Shown here: one piece after another, positions 50,660 to 62,789 of the stretch | Numbering within the stretch: the stretch's first letter is position 1 | How the letters are laid out: each line of letters begins with the position of its first letter | Source of the DNA: Lineus longissimus | Lineage: Eukaryota > Nemertea > Pilidiophora > Heteronemertea > Lineidae | DNA length: 64,000 nucleotides | Assembly (NCBI RefSeq): GCF_910592395.1 | Contig: NC_088320.1 | Location: 14,446,501 to 14,510,500, forward strand | Direction: 5' to 3' | Notes under the pieces: model-generated | Seen by the model: only the letters and a program-made list of their open reading frames with translations | Told to the model about the DNA's origin: nothing | The model's database searches: none | Made by a program: the position numbers and the translations under genes

Positions 50660-51019
50660 AGCGGACTTATTCCGGTCGGTATAGGCCAACAAGGAAGGAA
50701 ATTCATTTAGCGAGGAATATAATGCTTGTAGAAACACTACCTTGTGCATCAGTGCCGTTTTGCCGTTGTCTCCTCCGTCTTCAATGGTCTTGAGTTGATC
50801 TATCTCGGAGGGCAAACAAGTCATCCTGTGTGCTTAACCAACGTTTAAATGTCTGCGGTGCTATGCGGTGGTGTCTAGCAAAGGATGTCGCAGTTTCAGC
50901 ATGACGTAATCCTATAGCATGCTCCAATTGGTATGTCTCGATAAGGTCAATCTTCTGATTGAGACTGTAGCTTTTCTGGTGCCTACGTGCACCAGGTACA
51001 GCCTGGTTAGCATCATCTA

Positions 51020-51075
<56 letters not shown>

Positions 51076-51540
51076 GTAGTGGTATCAGGGTCAGGGCTGT
51101 CAACATCATCTCCATGCTTCATTCCATACGTTAACATCATCAGGGTGCCTGCTAGGCCTACCCACAAAATCCATCGCACTGCGTGCATCTTACCAGAAGA
51201 ACGTGGTCAAATCAAGATGGCAGACAACAATTATGACATTTGACACAAAAGTGCCCTTTATTGGATTTCCCCCACAAGAAAACGATTCCGTAATCGATTA
51301 GATAAAATAAATTCATTTGAAAGACTCTGGATTGGTCAACCATTTACATGGACTTACGTAACTTCAATAATCATCACCCTGACTGCAGGGATTACTAGCC
51401 CTGACCGCGACCAGGCGTTATTGAATTGACAACATTTACAAGGTTGTCTTCCTATAACCATTGATCAATATAATTGGCTGTGATATTGAATGTTTGCAGC
51501 CCACCGGTAAAAACTACAGACTGCCATGTTTCTGGACTTA
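50660..51540. repeat. duplicated segment of pogo B, second copy with empty site
   Basis: Uninterrupted 881-bp copy: 50660-51472 equals 47600-48409, and 51472-51540 equals 50591-50659. The junction near 51471 is the unoccupied TA target of element C. Confidence 0.9.
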
Positions 51541-51792
51541 GTCATTTTCGAGCCATTTTCCTGGCGCTTGGTTAAGTGGGAGAAGACAGTATATCATATT
51601 GACAATAGGCTTCCGCTCAGAAACTCTCGTTTAACTTGATGACGGTTATTCTAAGATCGCTTTGATAATGATTTTTGTCGTGGGAAGGTACTGTGCATGT
51701 TGCTCGAGCGAAACCCGCTTTTAATAGACCCTTTGCAATGACGTCACAGGTTTCCACCGACCGCCATGTTGGGGGGCCACCATCGATACAAT

Positions 51793-52143
51793 ATGGCGGC
51801 CGTGTGCCTGCCGGTCGTGTCTTGTTTAGCAGAAGAAAGCGAATATCAAAGAAATTTACGACCTGAAAACAAACGATTATACAAATATAAGTTAAAAGAC
51901 ATTAATGGAGTTGATCCTTATTGTATGAAGAAGTCCGATTTTAGCGATGAACGCAAGGCATTGCCTGAAATAACGTACATTGACATGGTTAACTACCTTG
52001 TTCTGTCTACCAACCCAGTGTACAGCACTCGGGAAATGCGTGCCTATAAAAGACTGGATGCACACAATCAGTTCACCTTTGGATGGGTCCGGGAGGTCAG
52101 AGTGGCCTATGTGAATGATGCTATTGCTGTCCTTACAGCTAGG
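51793..52143 (+). CDS. SWIM-type protein gene, exon 1
   Basis: The ATG lies in CAATATGGCGG, a favourable context, and the frame stays open for 117 codons to a GTGAGT donor in phase 0. It reads GVDPYCMKKSDFSDERKALP, then EITYIDMVNYLVLSTNPVYS and FTFGWVREVRVAYVNDAIAV. From general familiarity, this is the N-terminal part of a protein family abundant in marine invertebrates. That family continues into a SWIM zinc finger and often a YqaJ-type recombinase domain, and is frequently spread by transposons. The exon itself has no breaks. The upstream GACGTCA and CCGCCATGTTGG words may belong to its promoter. Confidence 0.65.
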
Positions 52144-52501
52144 GTGAGTTTAGTTTTATTGTGTGGGCTGATGCTTTAATTTACCATTGATAATTTGTAC
52201 AGGCCAGGCCACAAACCTATTTTATATCCAGGCGATGCAAGGGGTGCACTTGAAAAGGTTTCAGAAAATTGTAGAATCATGCAGCACTGCTGTAGAGTTT
52301 CACATGAGGATGCAGAATTCCACGACATATGTATCCGAATGATGATGAAGGGAAAGGAACTGAAAAATTTAACTGACAATAGCGATGATAACTTCCGTGA
52401 TAATCATTGGCTAAGTGATGTAAACATGCTGCGCAGTGGTGGAATTTTCGTACTCTGATATACCCCTATATCCTGCTATATATGTGCCTTCCTTGTTTTA
52501 G

Positions 52502-52842
52502 GTACTCAACTCACAAAGTTTAAGTGAAACAGCCACCAAGCCATGGGTAATCGTCGAGAAATGTGGGAACATTTGCCAACTGCAATTCTAAAGCGGGTTT
52601 AGGTGGAACCTGTACCCATGTGGCAGCTACGCTTTACTGGGTGGAGGCAGCTGTTCGTCTTAGAGAAAAAAAAACTGTCACACAAAAAAAGGCATACTAG
52701 CTTTTACCATCTGGGGTGAAGAAAGTATCATATGAACCAGCTCATAGAATTGACTTTACATCTGCCAATTCTATGAGGAAGAAATTAAACTGTTTGATTG
52801 ATAGCACTGTGAACCCCAGATCTCGTATTTCACTCGTATTTT
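52502..52842 (+). pseudogene. SWIM-type protein gene, exon 2, one frame change
   Basis: It follows a GTTTTAG acceptor in phase 0, in frame with exon 1: VLNSQSLSETATKPWVIVEK, then a stop at about 52591. In another frame the SWIM-like zinc finger continues: C-N-S-KAGLGGTCTHVAATLYWV, where C-x-C-type and C-T-H ligands are expected; the second Cys of the first pair is Ser here. A one-base indel near 52575 separates the halves. With the changed ligand this points to a pseudogene. Text further on (VSYEPAHRIDFTSANSMRKK) ends at about 52842. Confidence 0.55.
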
Positions 52843-53248
52843 GATCGTCTTCTGTATCAGCATCGTCATCTCTCGTAAATCTACAGGGGTGCCTAATCTG
52901 TGCATCGAATTCATTTCGCATTATAAGCCTCGACTGCGAAGTCATGCAGAGCAGATTCTCAAATTCCACGAATAGATTAAACCCCTGGTGTTAGCCCGAT
53001 AATCCCCGTAGTAAGATATCGAGAATCATAGTGAATTCTCGTAGATTTAATCCTTAATAATCGTGAGTAAATTCGATCGAATCCGATCAGAAAACGAGAT
53101 CAGAATACGAGACTCTTCAAGCTGGGCCCACGATTTCAGTTCTGCAATAGGTTCTAGGTGTCGCATTACTGTGATTTAGGCCTTACCTGTTGAATCCGCA
53201 GGTGGCATAATCCGATGGTCGAACAATATCGTATTTCGATCGCCAATA
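52843..53248. other. no gene recognised
   Basis: Several TCGTATT and CGAGAATC words in both orientations (52820-53110) suggest an old palindromic repeat. Nothing more is supported. Confidence 0.35.
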
Positions 53249-55950
53249 TGTAAAGTCAAGGACTTAGTGAGCCCCCCTTTAGGTCGGGGGAGCTCCCCCG
53301 AACCCCCCTACGAGCATATGTTAAGTGCAAGCTCTAACAACTACAGCTGTTACAATGGGGGGACACCCCCCAAACCCCCCTCCGTCGACATAGGTTTTTA
53401 CCAGTGCGTTGGGGGGAAGCTCCCCCCAACCCCCCCCCCCCCCGGTGGACAGTCAACTAGCCCTTCTGCGTCATACTGCTGGAGGGGGGGTGCGATGGGA
53501 CCATCCATATAGTTCCTTCCGACACATTTTTGTTTTGGTAATGTAATACATTGTGATTGTCCTTATTCACGGGAATCGGGCGTTTCCAGTGATATACGAC
53601 ACTTATTAAATGGATTGTCCTCATGCATTCACTTTGGAAACGCATTTTAAAATAGATGTTACGTCCTGTTAATGGGGCACGTCATCATCGCGTACATTTG
53701 GGAAAAACTCCCTAACGAGACCGGAGCAGACGGCTGAAAGTAGTTTATTTATTGGCCGCTAGGGTTCAGAATGTCGCTCACCCGAATTTTTCACGCAACT
53801 TTTGCTAAATAGAGCTAGTTCTAGTTTGTGATTCATTTTGATAGTTCAGATTTGGGTAGTAGACTAAAATAACTTAGTCGTCAGTGTGGTTTTAAGCAGG
53901 AAAAACGTATTTGTTTTTCTTAAAGTGCCTTTTTTGGACGGGTGTGTGCGATTGTTTTGTTTATGTCACGTGACCTCGACAATGTCGACACAAAATTGAA
54001 ATAAACCACCCTTTTCTGTCATTATTTAGGACGGATATTTCATATAGTTCCTTCCGACACATTTTTGTTTTGGTGATGTTATACATTGTGATTGTCCTTA
54101 TTCACGGGAATCGGGCGTTTCCAGTGATATACGACACAAATGGGTTGTCCTTATGCATTCACGATGGAAACGCATTTTGAAATAGATGTTACGTCCTGTT
54201 AATGGGGCACGTCATCATCGCGTACATTTGGGAAAAACTCCCTAACGAGACCGGAGCAGACAGCTGAAAGTAGTTTAATTATTGGCCGCTAGGGTGCAGA
54301 ATGTACGCCGCTTACCCGAATTTTTCACGCAACTATAGCTAAATAGAGCTAGTTCTAGTTTGTGATTCATTTTGATACTTCAGATTTGGGCAGTAGACCA
54401 ATATAACTTAGTCGTCAGTGTGGTTTTAAGCAGGGAAAACGTATTTGTTTTTCTTAAAGTGCCTTTTTTGGACGGGTGTGTGCGATTGTTTTGTTTATGT
54501 CACGTGACCTCGACATGTCGACACAAAATTGATATAAAACCACCCTTTTCTGTCATTATTTATGACGGATATTTCTCTAATAAAAATATCAATATAATTG
54601 GCCAATTTCTTAGGCATATGTAGCGAATTCTCATGAAGATTTAAATTAGATGTTCTCGTAACCTGTTACAACTGGTCTGATTAATAATTCAGCGCTACAA
54701 CTGGTCTAATTTATTTATTCAGCGCCATTTTGAAAAACCAAAAAAAATTGTTTGTTGGATATACAATATAGTTACTCTCTTTATTTCTCTTCATTCATTT
54801 ACATTATATACTCCCGCACACACGTGTATCTTAAGAGCCCCTCCTAAGAGGGAGGCTTAATATGTAAAGTCAAGGACTTAGTGAGCCCCCCTTTAGGTCG
54901 GGGGAGCTCCCCCGAACCCCCCTACGAGCATATGTTAAGTGCAAGCTCTAACAACTACAGCTGTTACAATGGGGGGGACACCCCCCAATCCCCCTCCCTC
55001 GACATAGGTTTTTACCAGTGTGTTGGGGGGAAGCTCCCCCAAACCCCCCCCCCCCCCGTCAACTAGCCCTTCTGTGTCATACTGCTGGAGAGGGGGGGGG
55101 GGGGTGCGATGGGACCATCCATATAGTAATTATAGTTCCTTCCGACACATTTTTGTTTTGGTAATGTAATACATTGTGATTGCCTTATTCACGGGAATCG
55201 GGCGTTTTTAGTAATATACGACACTTAAATGGATTGTCCTCATGCATTCACTTTGGAAACGCATTTTAAAATAGATGTTACGTCCTGTTAATGGGGCACG
55301 TCATCATCGCGTACATTTGGGAAAAACTCCCTAACGAGACCGGAGCAGACGGCTGAAAGTAGTTTATTTATTGGCCGCTAGGGTTCAGAATGTCGCTCAC
55401 CCGAATTTTTCACGCAACTTTTGCTAAATAGAGCTAGTTCTAGTTTGTAATTCATTTTGATACTTCAGATTTGGGTAGTAGACTAAAATAACTTAGTCGT
55501 CAGTGTGGTTTTAAGCAGGAAAAACGTATTTGTTTTTCTTAAAGTGCCTTTTTTGGACGGGTCTGTGCGATTGTTTTGTTTATGTCACGACTCACGTGAC
55601 CTCGACCATGTCGACACAAAATTGAAATAGGGCCTAAACCACCCTTTTCTGTCATTATTTAGGACGGATATTTCTCTAATAAAAATATTAATGTAATTGA
55701 CCAATTTTTAAGGCACATGTAGCGAATTCCCATGAAGATTTAAATTAGATGTTCTCGTAACCTGTTACAACTGGTCTGATTTATAATTCAGCGCTACAAC
55801 TGGTCTGATTTATTTATTCAGCGCCATTTTGAAAAACCAAAAAAAAATGTTTGTTGGATATACAATATTTACTCTCTTTATTTCACTTCATTTACATTAT
55901 ATACTCCCGCACACACATGTATCTTAAGAGCCCCTCCTAAAGGGGGTCTT
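53249..55950. repeat. tandem array of a ~1.09-kb unit with GC-palindromic head
   Basis: The full unit (54860-55950) has three parts. G is ~250 bp of G/C-run palindromes such as TCGGGGGAGCTCCCCCGA and GGGGGGACACCCCCC. B is ~540 bp starting TAGTTCCTTCCGACACA. C is ~280 bp ending in AGAGCCCCTCC. The array order is G-B (53249-54030), B-C (54031-54859), G-B-C (54860-55950). Copies are ~95 percent alike by eye. Frames reading MSPPLGRGSSPEPPYEH in G arise from the repeat and are not genes. Confidence 0.85.
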
Positions 55951-56828
55951 ATCATCGCTTGTATTGGAATGGAATCGTATATCTCCACGGGTTATTTTCA
56001 CGATATCGATAATTCTCGTATTTCTTCGACTTTGATAGAGCCGTTAAATACATCGCCCAGACGAATCGTTGATACCACTTACAAAGAACCAGACGTGAGT
56101 AGATTACGGACATTGCGAGATTGCCTTGCAATGTTTGCAATTAATGTTATGGAAATATGTGTATTGCCAATGGAAATACATGTCAAAATCAACAGTCTAT
56201 ATATATGCTGATCTCGAATTTTAATAAAAATATCTACCTGGGTAGTAGGCGTGGTGCATTTGTGGATGGTCTACACTGTAAATAGCAGTGAACTTTACAA
56301 TAGTAAGGTCCTATCCTTGTCTGTGAGACAATGGGCTGCGTAGGAATGAATCCCCTCACACACATCATTCAATAAACCATTTTGTTGGATTGGTTCTATG
56401 CAGCACTGAAATGAGACTCATTCCTAGCCAGAAACCGCCAGTGCACAATTGAGGCCTTTTGGCCTACTGATGAGTTGCCGCGTTTATGCAGGTCATGGTC
56501 CTGCATTTCTCGTATATTTATCTACTATATATATCTTTGAAAGCACATTTTGGATATATCCCTCCTATATACCTTTTCTGAATAAATCATCCGAAATGTG
56601 CTTTCAAAGACCTTTATTTCGCGCACTGCTAATGCCGCAAGTACAACGGCGCGAGATAAAACGAGATTGCAAGAAACGTCGTCGTCCCTAAGATCTGTAA
56701 GCTAGGCAAAAAGAAGCTGGGTTTTGTCTAGTGTAATGGCACCCAGGGTGCTTATTGTCCAGTCGATCTCGAACCTGGGTACCATTTGTCGGCACCCAGG
56801 ACGACATCCACCCTTTCAGCTTTAAAAG
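55951..56828. other. no gene recognised
   Basis: A CACCCAGG/CCTGGGTACC cluster at 56739-56810 resembles the MITE at 3022-3568. No coding region is supported. Confidence 0.4.
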
Positions 56829-57778
56829 CAAGGTGGGATCCTATCCCCTTTTCTTTTTTCGACTTATATCGATGTTTGACTCCTGAAACTAAAGGGCTCA
56901 GGGGTCGGATGTTATATAGGAACTAACGTTGTTGGTGCGTTTGGCTACGCCGACGATATCATTATTTTATGCCCATCAAAATTATCTTTGAATATACAGC
57001 TGCAGATAGCGGGAGAGTTTACAGTCGAATATATGATAACATTTAATCCCACCAAATGCAAACTTTTGTTTTTCCAATCTTATCACGGCAGAGTCGACTA
57101 CCGCGATATTTTTGTTCTCTTTCAGGGGGTCCGTGTTCAGGCCGACAGCACGGCGGTTCACTTGGGTATTGTTATAGGCCCGGAGAAACGAGACTTAAAT
57201 ATTATTAACACCGTGTCAGATTTTAACAGAAGGGTGAATTTGTTACTTTCTAAATTCCACTACTGTAAGGTCGATACAAAGGTTAAACTATTTACCACAT
57301 TTTGTATGTCATTGTATGGGTGCACACTGTGGAATCTATCAGAGAAGTCTATAGAGAAGGTTTACACTGCTTGGTGGAAGGCAATTAGGAGGCTGATTGG
57401 TCTTAACCCCAGAACACACTGTGCTCTTGTCCCCACCTTAATCAACTCCAATCCGATTGATTTTATGCTCCATATCAGGCTGTATAATTTCCTAATGCGA
57501 GCTTCACTCTCAGAAAACATCTATGTAAAATTATCTTACAAATTGATTAAGGGCGGGAGTAACTCGGATGTTTCCAAATCTCTCAGTTAATGGCACAATC
57601 ATACAACATTCCTAGGCAGGATTTTGTGGCTAGAGGTAAACCAGAGCCTGTCAAACCAGGAGATGAAATTTTGAGGAGAGCCGCAGCGATCAGCGACTTC
57701 CTGGGACTAAGGGACAGTATGGACAATGATGATAAAGCAATGGTAAATGCCATTTTAGACTTCCTGTGCACACAATAG
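56829..57778 (+). pseudogene. non-LTR retrotransposon RT, palm to C-terminus
   Basis: The frame reads KQGGILSPFLFSTYIDV, then an in-frame TGA at 56877, then LLKLKGSGVGCYIG and the catalytic GYADDIIIL (about 56943-56969). It runs on through FNPTKCKLLFF, VHLGIVIG and YGCTLWNLSEKSIEKVYTAW to a stop at 57590. An overlapping +1 frame (57590-57778; FLGLRDSMDNDDKAMV) is probably the real C-terminal end. The N-terminal endonuclease and finger domains are missing, so it is a 5'-truncated copy. A 3' UTR with AATAAAG near 57970 follows. Confidence 0.8.
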
Positions 57779-58554
57779 ATCTCATAAGCACTATCTTATG
57801 GTGACTGGGGGATGGCTCTGATTTCTGCGGCCGTCCACCGCCGGTTTTTTTAGGCTTGATGTTCACTATTGTAAACATACAACTTATGTTATGTACGGTA
57901 CTTCTTAATCTTTTTGTCACCTTCCGTTCTTTTGTTATACGCACACAACAATGTAATCGATTATTGCATGAATAAAGATACATAATAATATAACGCTCGA
58001 CTGCGGGGTGCAGGTAACTGATTATTTGGGCACATGATGATATGATCATCCGGCTTGCTAATAAGGCTAATGCATCTTAACCTATACCCAACCATTTTAT
58101 TACTAAAGTTACACAATGTCTCGGTAAGTGATACAGCTTCACCTTTTGTGAATACGTATAGGTCCTTGGACATGACACTTTACTTGGTAGTATGTCTTGA
58201 GAGGACGTATGACTTTGGGTGTAGCACTTTACCTTGAGACCAGACAGTCTTGGACAAGGGGGGGGGGGTCAACCACGCGGATGCATGTTTTAAAAGGGGA
58301 GACACTCGATGTTCTCAGCGAGGCGCAACGAACTAACAAGTGGTCCACTGTCTGGTGAGTTACACATGCCTCGCGCGTGCCTACGGAGATTATGAGTCTA
58401 GACGGAGATTAGTGAGATAATTCTAATCGTTAGTGTTTCCGCAAAACCACAACGTACAGGAGCGCTGCAGGAGGTTGTTATCTACTGTCAAGTGGGTAAC
58501 ATATTAAACAAGCACTGTACACTCGCGTAAATACAGTCATATTATCTTCTTGAC
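57779..58554. other. 3' UTR of the retrotransposon, then unassigned sequence
   Basis: AT-rich sequence to about 57990 is likely the retrotransposon's 3' end. A G10 run lies at 58258. No gene recognised. Confidence 0.4.
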
Positions 58555-60600
58555 GATGACGGAGTTGTGACACTGACACGATACAGTCACGGTAAAACCT
58601 AAGCCTAAGAGATGGACATTATCGCTGAGTGCTCCTGCAGAGACCGTCACATCTCTTTACTATGGAGTTGCGATACTGATACGTGACAGTCAAAGCATAA
58701 CCTGAGCGTAATGGATGGGCATGACTGTTGGTTGTTCCTAAAGAGACAGTCACGTCCAGCCTTTACCAAGGATTAGCTGTGACGCCGACCGACGTGAGAC
58801 AGTCCACAACATGGACAATTTTAATTGGTGGGCATGGCTGCTAATTGTTTCGAAACAGCTCGTCACATGCTGTCTTACCTAAATAGAGTTGTGCCCCTGA
58901 CGTATGACAGACACACCTTAGCTTATGCCTGAAGGATGGGCATGCTTGTTGATTGTTAATGAAGGGAAACCGCATCCTGTCTTTTCTTTGGTGTTGTGAC
59001 ACCCCCCCCCCCCCCCCCCCCCCCACGCACGCACACATACGTTGTCACAGCTTAACGTAAGGTTATGGGGTGAGCATGATTGCTGATCGTTCATGAAAAT
59101 ATGGTCACATCACGTCCTAATTGTTTTGTAAGTGGAGTGATGGCACCGAAATAAAAACAGTCACAGCAAACACAAGCAAGAGAGTCATATCTTGTCTTTA
59201 TGATGATGGAGTTGTGACACTGACACGAGACAGTCACATTATTACCCAACCTAAGGAATGGCAATGGTCGCTTAGTGTTCCTGCAGAGACCGTCACATCC
59301 CGTCGTTTCTATTGAGAAATGGACGTGGTTGCTGATTGTTCCTGATATGAAACAGTCACAGCATACACAAGCGGAGTCCGTCCCATTCAGTCATTGCTAT
59401 GGAGTTGTGACACGAGACCTAAGATGAATGGATGAGCATGATTCTTATTGTTCTCAAAAAGGAGACCGTCACATCCTGTCTTTGCCATGGAGTTGTGACC
59501 CTGACGTTACGCATTCGCAGCATAAAGTAAGTCTGAAGGGTTGGCATGATTGTTTAGTGATTGTTCGGTGAAGACCGTCACATACCGTCATCTTTACTAT
59601 GAAGTTGTGAAACTGCCATATGAGACAATTGCAACCTAACCTAGGCCTATGAAATGGGTAAAATTGCTGATTGTTCCTCTGGTGACCCTCATATCACGTC
59701 TTACATATCCCATGGAGTTGTAACACTAACACGAGACAGTTACAGCATAATCATCCTATTTGTTTTGTGAGTGTTGTGGTATCGATATGAAACAATCACA
59801 GCATATACAAGCAGAGACTGTCCCATCTCGCCGCAATACTTTGGCGTTGTGACACTGACACAGGACACTCTCAACCCAACCTAAGCCTAACGGATGGGCA
59901 TGTATGATTGGTTGTTTGTTCCTGAAGAGAGAGTGACATTTCGTATTTACCATAGAGTTGAGACCCTGACTTAACACATTCACAGTAAAGAGTAAGTCTA
60001 AAGGGTGAGCATGTTTGTTCAGTTTTAATTCCTTAGGAGACCGTATCATCCCGTCTTTACCAAGGAGTTGTGACAACGACAGTCGTGAGACGGTCCCATC
60101 ATCAACCAAGTCTAAGATTTGGGTAAAGCTGCTGATTGCTTCTGAAGATATCGTAACAACCTGTCTTTCCTAAGCAGTTGTGACCTTGACATACATGACA
60201 TAAGAGAGGCACAGCAGAACGTAAGCCTGGGCGGCCGTACAGGCTTGATGACTGATAACTCTTGAAGGGACAACCACATCCTGTGTTGTCTTTTTGAGGT
60301 AGGCCTATTGGTTGGACATAATTGCTGATTGTTCGTGAAGAGACAGTCACATCATCACGTGATATTTCTTGTAAGTGGATTTGTGACTCCGATATAAAAC
60401 AGTCACAGGATAACACAAGTCTCAAGGGTGGGCATGATTTTCATTGTTCACGGAGTGACCGTCACATCTATTTACTATGGAGTTGTGACCCCGACATGAT
60501 ATTTTCAGTAAAACGATAGCATGACTGCTGACTGTTCCTGAAAGACGGTCACATCTTTTCATTTCCTGAAAGTGGAGTTGTGACCCCACCAGGAGACCAT
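58555..60600. repeat. satellite-like array, ~20 diverged units of ~105 bp
   Basis: Units repeat the order GGAGTTGTGACxCTGACAC, GAGACAGTCACAGCATAACC, TAAGCCTAAxGGATGGGCATG, ATTGCTGATTGTTCCTGAAG and GAGACCGTCACATCCTGTCTT. I counted GTTGTGAC-like landmarks at about 58564, 58998, 59209, 59403, 59490, 59602, 59845, 60067, 60176, 60482 and 60574, with weaker ones between, giving ~105 bases per unit. Units are well diverged. No frame is shared along the array, so it is not coding. Confidence 0.85.
58999..59023. repeat. poly-C run followed by CACG repeats
   Basis: About 24 consecutive C inside one satellite unit. Confidence 0.85.
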
Positions 60601-60726
60601 GTTAGGAGATCATCACAAGCGACACGACGTGATGAACTATGCTCTGCCATTTTGTGTTGGACGCCACTACCGGGCGGACGTGTTTAGAGGGCTCCTAAGT
60701 TGAACGTAATTATACACCGATTTAAA

Positions 60727-60895
60727 GTCGAGAAGGACTATAAAATAAACAGTCGAGAAGGACTATAAAATAAACAGTCGAGAAGGACTATAAAATAAAA
60801 GTCGAGAAGGACTATAAATATACTCTCAGCGAGCAAGGCTGGAGAGATGGCGAGGAGGCCAAAAGTCTAAAATAAACAGTCGAGAAGGACTGTAT
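60727..60895. repeat. minisatellite, 24-25 bp unit
   Basis: AGTCGAGAAGGACTATAAA recurs at 60727, 60751, 60776 and 60800 with spacers AATAAAC or AATAAA. After a 57-base interruption a fifth, changed copy lies at 60867. Confidence 0.9.
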
Positions 60896-61835
60896 AGGTT
60901 CGTCTTGATATGTGCGAGAAGGCGGTAGATTAGTGCCAATATATGTTACATGTGCAGTGATCAGGGTCAACGTGATGTTATGGTGCTATTTCTGGTAGAT
61001 GTTATCGAGTTTGCATCGTAGTGTGAAATTCATGGAAGTTAATAAGGGCAAGGCATGCCATTTGTTGAATACTGCCTTTTCTTTGGTTGAGTGGGTGTGT
61101 AAGCATGGTGTAGTTATGCTATTATATTGCCGGCGAACTGTCTCGTTCTCAAAAGCGACGCTGTACAATATTACATCTTTTATTTCTTTAGTGGGGAGAA
61201 AATATTCCCGAGATACACAAACTGAACGGCTAATCCCTCATAATTCCTAGGCAATCTTGATAAAATGGACCCACCAAAAGGGCTAAAACGGGGGGTCGTA
61301 CGGAAAAATCATCAGAGCAGAGAAACGTAATATAGCATTGCTCATGACCTGTTTGGCTCCAAAATGGCCTTTTGTTACATCACAAATCATAAATATGTAT
61401 ATCAAGATTGAAAAACAAACATCATTTGGGGGGGGGGGCATGTCTTCTTGAAGAAACCCTGGGATTTGACTTCTCCGACTTGCAAAGTAAGGTCAAATCA
61501 GAATTCCGTGCGATATATGATGTATCCTTGCTATCCTTGTTCCTGACTCGTCTGAGGACCCACATGAACCATGACAAGATATCGAAAATAGCATCGCAAA
61601 GCGAGCATAACCCCTCAGCCTATTAAGGTTGAAGGTGAGATAATGGTGAAGTTGGCTTAGTGGAGTGGCTAGTTTGCATATGGAAATTAAAATTGTGGAA
61701 ACCTATTTTGAGGATGTGAGCGTGGCGGCCATATTGAATTTCGAATCGCGCTGATTTTCAAAAGGAACCTTCCCCTTACAAAACTGCATTAGGCCTACAC
61801 TCACTAAAAATTGATTCCATCCTCCAAGCCGTTCT
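60896..61835. other. no gene recognised
   Basis: A G9 run at 61430 and general low information. The plus-strand frame at 60999-61250 lacks any supportable feature. Confidence 0.35.
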
Positions 61836-62220
61836 CGAAATTGACGGAAACCGATTTCAAGCACGTTGCCCTGGTGACCATATTGAGAATCAGAACGAGC
61901 CTGTTTTCGAAAGGAACCTCGCTCTAGTCACCCCCAACGTACATACCAAAAATGAATTTGATCGGACAAACGGTTCGCCACGAAATTGACGGAAACCGAT
62001 TTCAAGCAAGCCGCCCTAGTGGCCATATTGATAATCGGAACGCGCCCGTTTTCGAAAGGAGCCTCGCTCTAGTCACTCTCAACGTACATACCAAAAATGA
62101 ATTTAATCAGACGGTTCTCCTCGAAATTGACGGAAACCGATTTCAAGCACGCCGCCCTGTTAGCATATTGACAATCAGAACGAGCTGGTTTTCAAAAGGA
62201 ACCTTCCTCTAGTCATCCCC
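61836..62220. repeat. tandem repeat, ~140-bp unit, three copies
   Basis: GAAATTGACGGAAACCGATT recurs at about 61837, 61982 and 62120. Each is followed by CAAGCACGCCGCCCTG-like sequence, a CATATTGA word and a CTCTAGTCACCCCCAACG-like end. Confidence 0.85.
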
Positions 62221-62240
62221 AACGCACATACCAAAAAAAA

Positions 62241-62783
62241 TCATGATTTTAGCAAGCATAATTCATGAGATATGGTCGAAAGTAGTTTTTCGCATGAAGC
62301 GCCCCCTGGGGCCAAGTGTAGGTTGAAAACCGTCGAAACTGCCAAAACGCACAATGGTACCATAAGACCTTCAAACCACCCAGAGATGAAATGCCCAGCA
62401 TTTATGGTTACGGATATATACTCTGGAAACCACTGATGGTCAATTTATGCTATTTGACCGCTGTGACCTTGAAAAGTAGGTCAAATCAAAAACCCGGGAA
62501 TTATGTGATGTAGTCTCATGAGTACTGTCCTGAGTAAAAATATCATGATTCTAGCTAGCATAATTCATGAGATATAGCCAAAAGTAGTTTTTTGCATGAA
62601 GCGCCCTCTGGGGCCAAGTGTAGGTCGAAAACCGTCAAAACTGCCAAAAGGCACAATGGTACCATAAGACCTTCAAACCACCCAGAGATGAAATAGCCAG
62701 CATTTAGGGTTACGGATATATGCTCCGGAAACGAGATCAACGGACGGACGGACAGACGGACAGGCGGACAGACAGACGGCGAA
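62241..62783. repeat. direct ~190-bp repeat pair ending in an (ACGG/ACAG)n run
   Basis: 62241-62433 and 62543-62733 share TAATTCATGAGATAT, GAAGCGCCC, CTGGGGCCAAGTGTAGG, GGCACAATGGTACCATAAG-like words and TTACGGATATA. The second copy runs into GGACGGACGGACAGACGGAC at 62741-62780 and then TACCCCTCTAGCC, a dispersed-repeat type often seen in marine invertebrates. Confidence 0.85.
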
Positions 62784-62789
62784 CGCCTC

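Larger units (their letters stand above)
45574..51589. mobile_element. pogo element B, with nested element and tandem duplication
   Basis: The left end, CTGTCTTCTCCCACTTAACC, recurs inverted at 51570-51589, and weaker matches extend to about 50 bp (TCGTAAAATGACT versus TCGAAAATGACT). TA lies on both sides (45572-45573 and 51590-51591), the target used by Tc1/mariner and pogo elements. Inside are a decayed transposase gene, an 881-bp tandem duplication of its 5' part, and pogo element C inserted in the first duplicate. Without these additions the element would be about 2.95 kb. Confidence 0.8.

Noticed and set aside
53267-53512. Proline-rich ORF repeated at 54881
   Set aside because: It arises from G/C-run palindromes in the tandem repeat. 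The two copies diverge without respect for the frame.
59756-60425. Long minus-strand frames across the satellite
   Set aside because: Chance frames through repeat units; phase is not kept from unit to unit.
62739-62783. CRISPR-like array
   Set aside because: Four-base ACGG/ACAG microsatellite in an animal genome; no spacers. No CRISPR array seen anywhere in the window.
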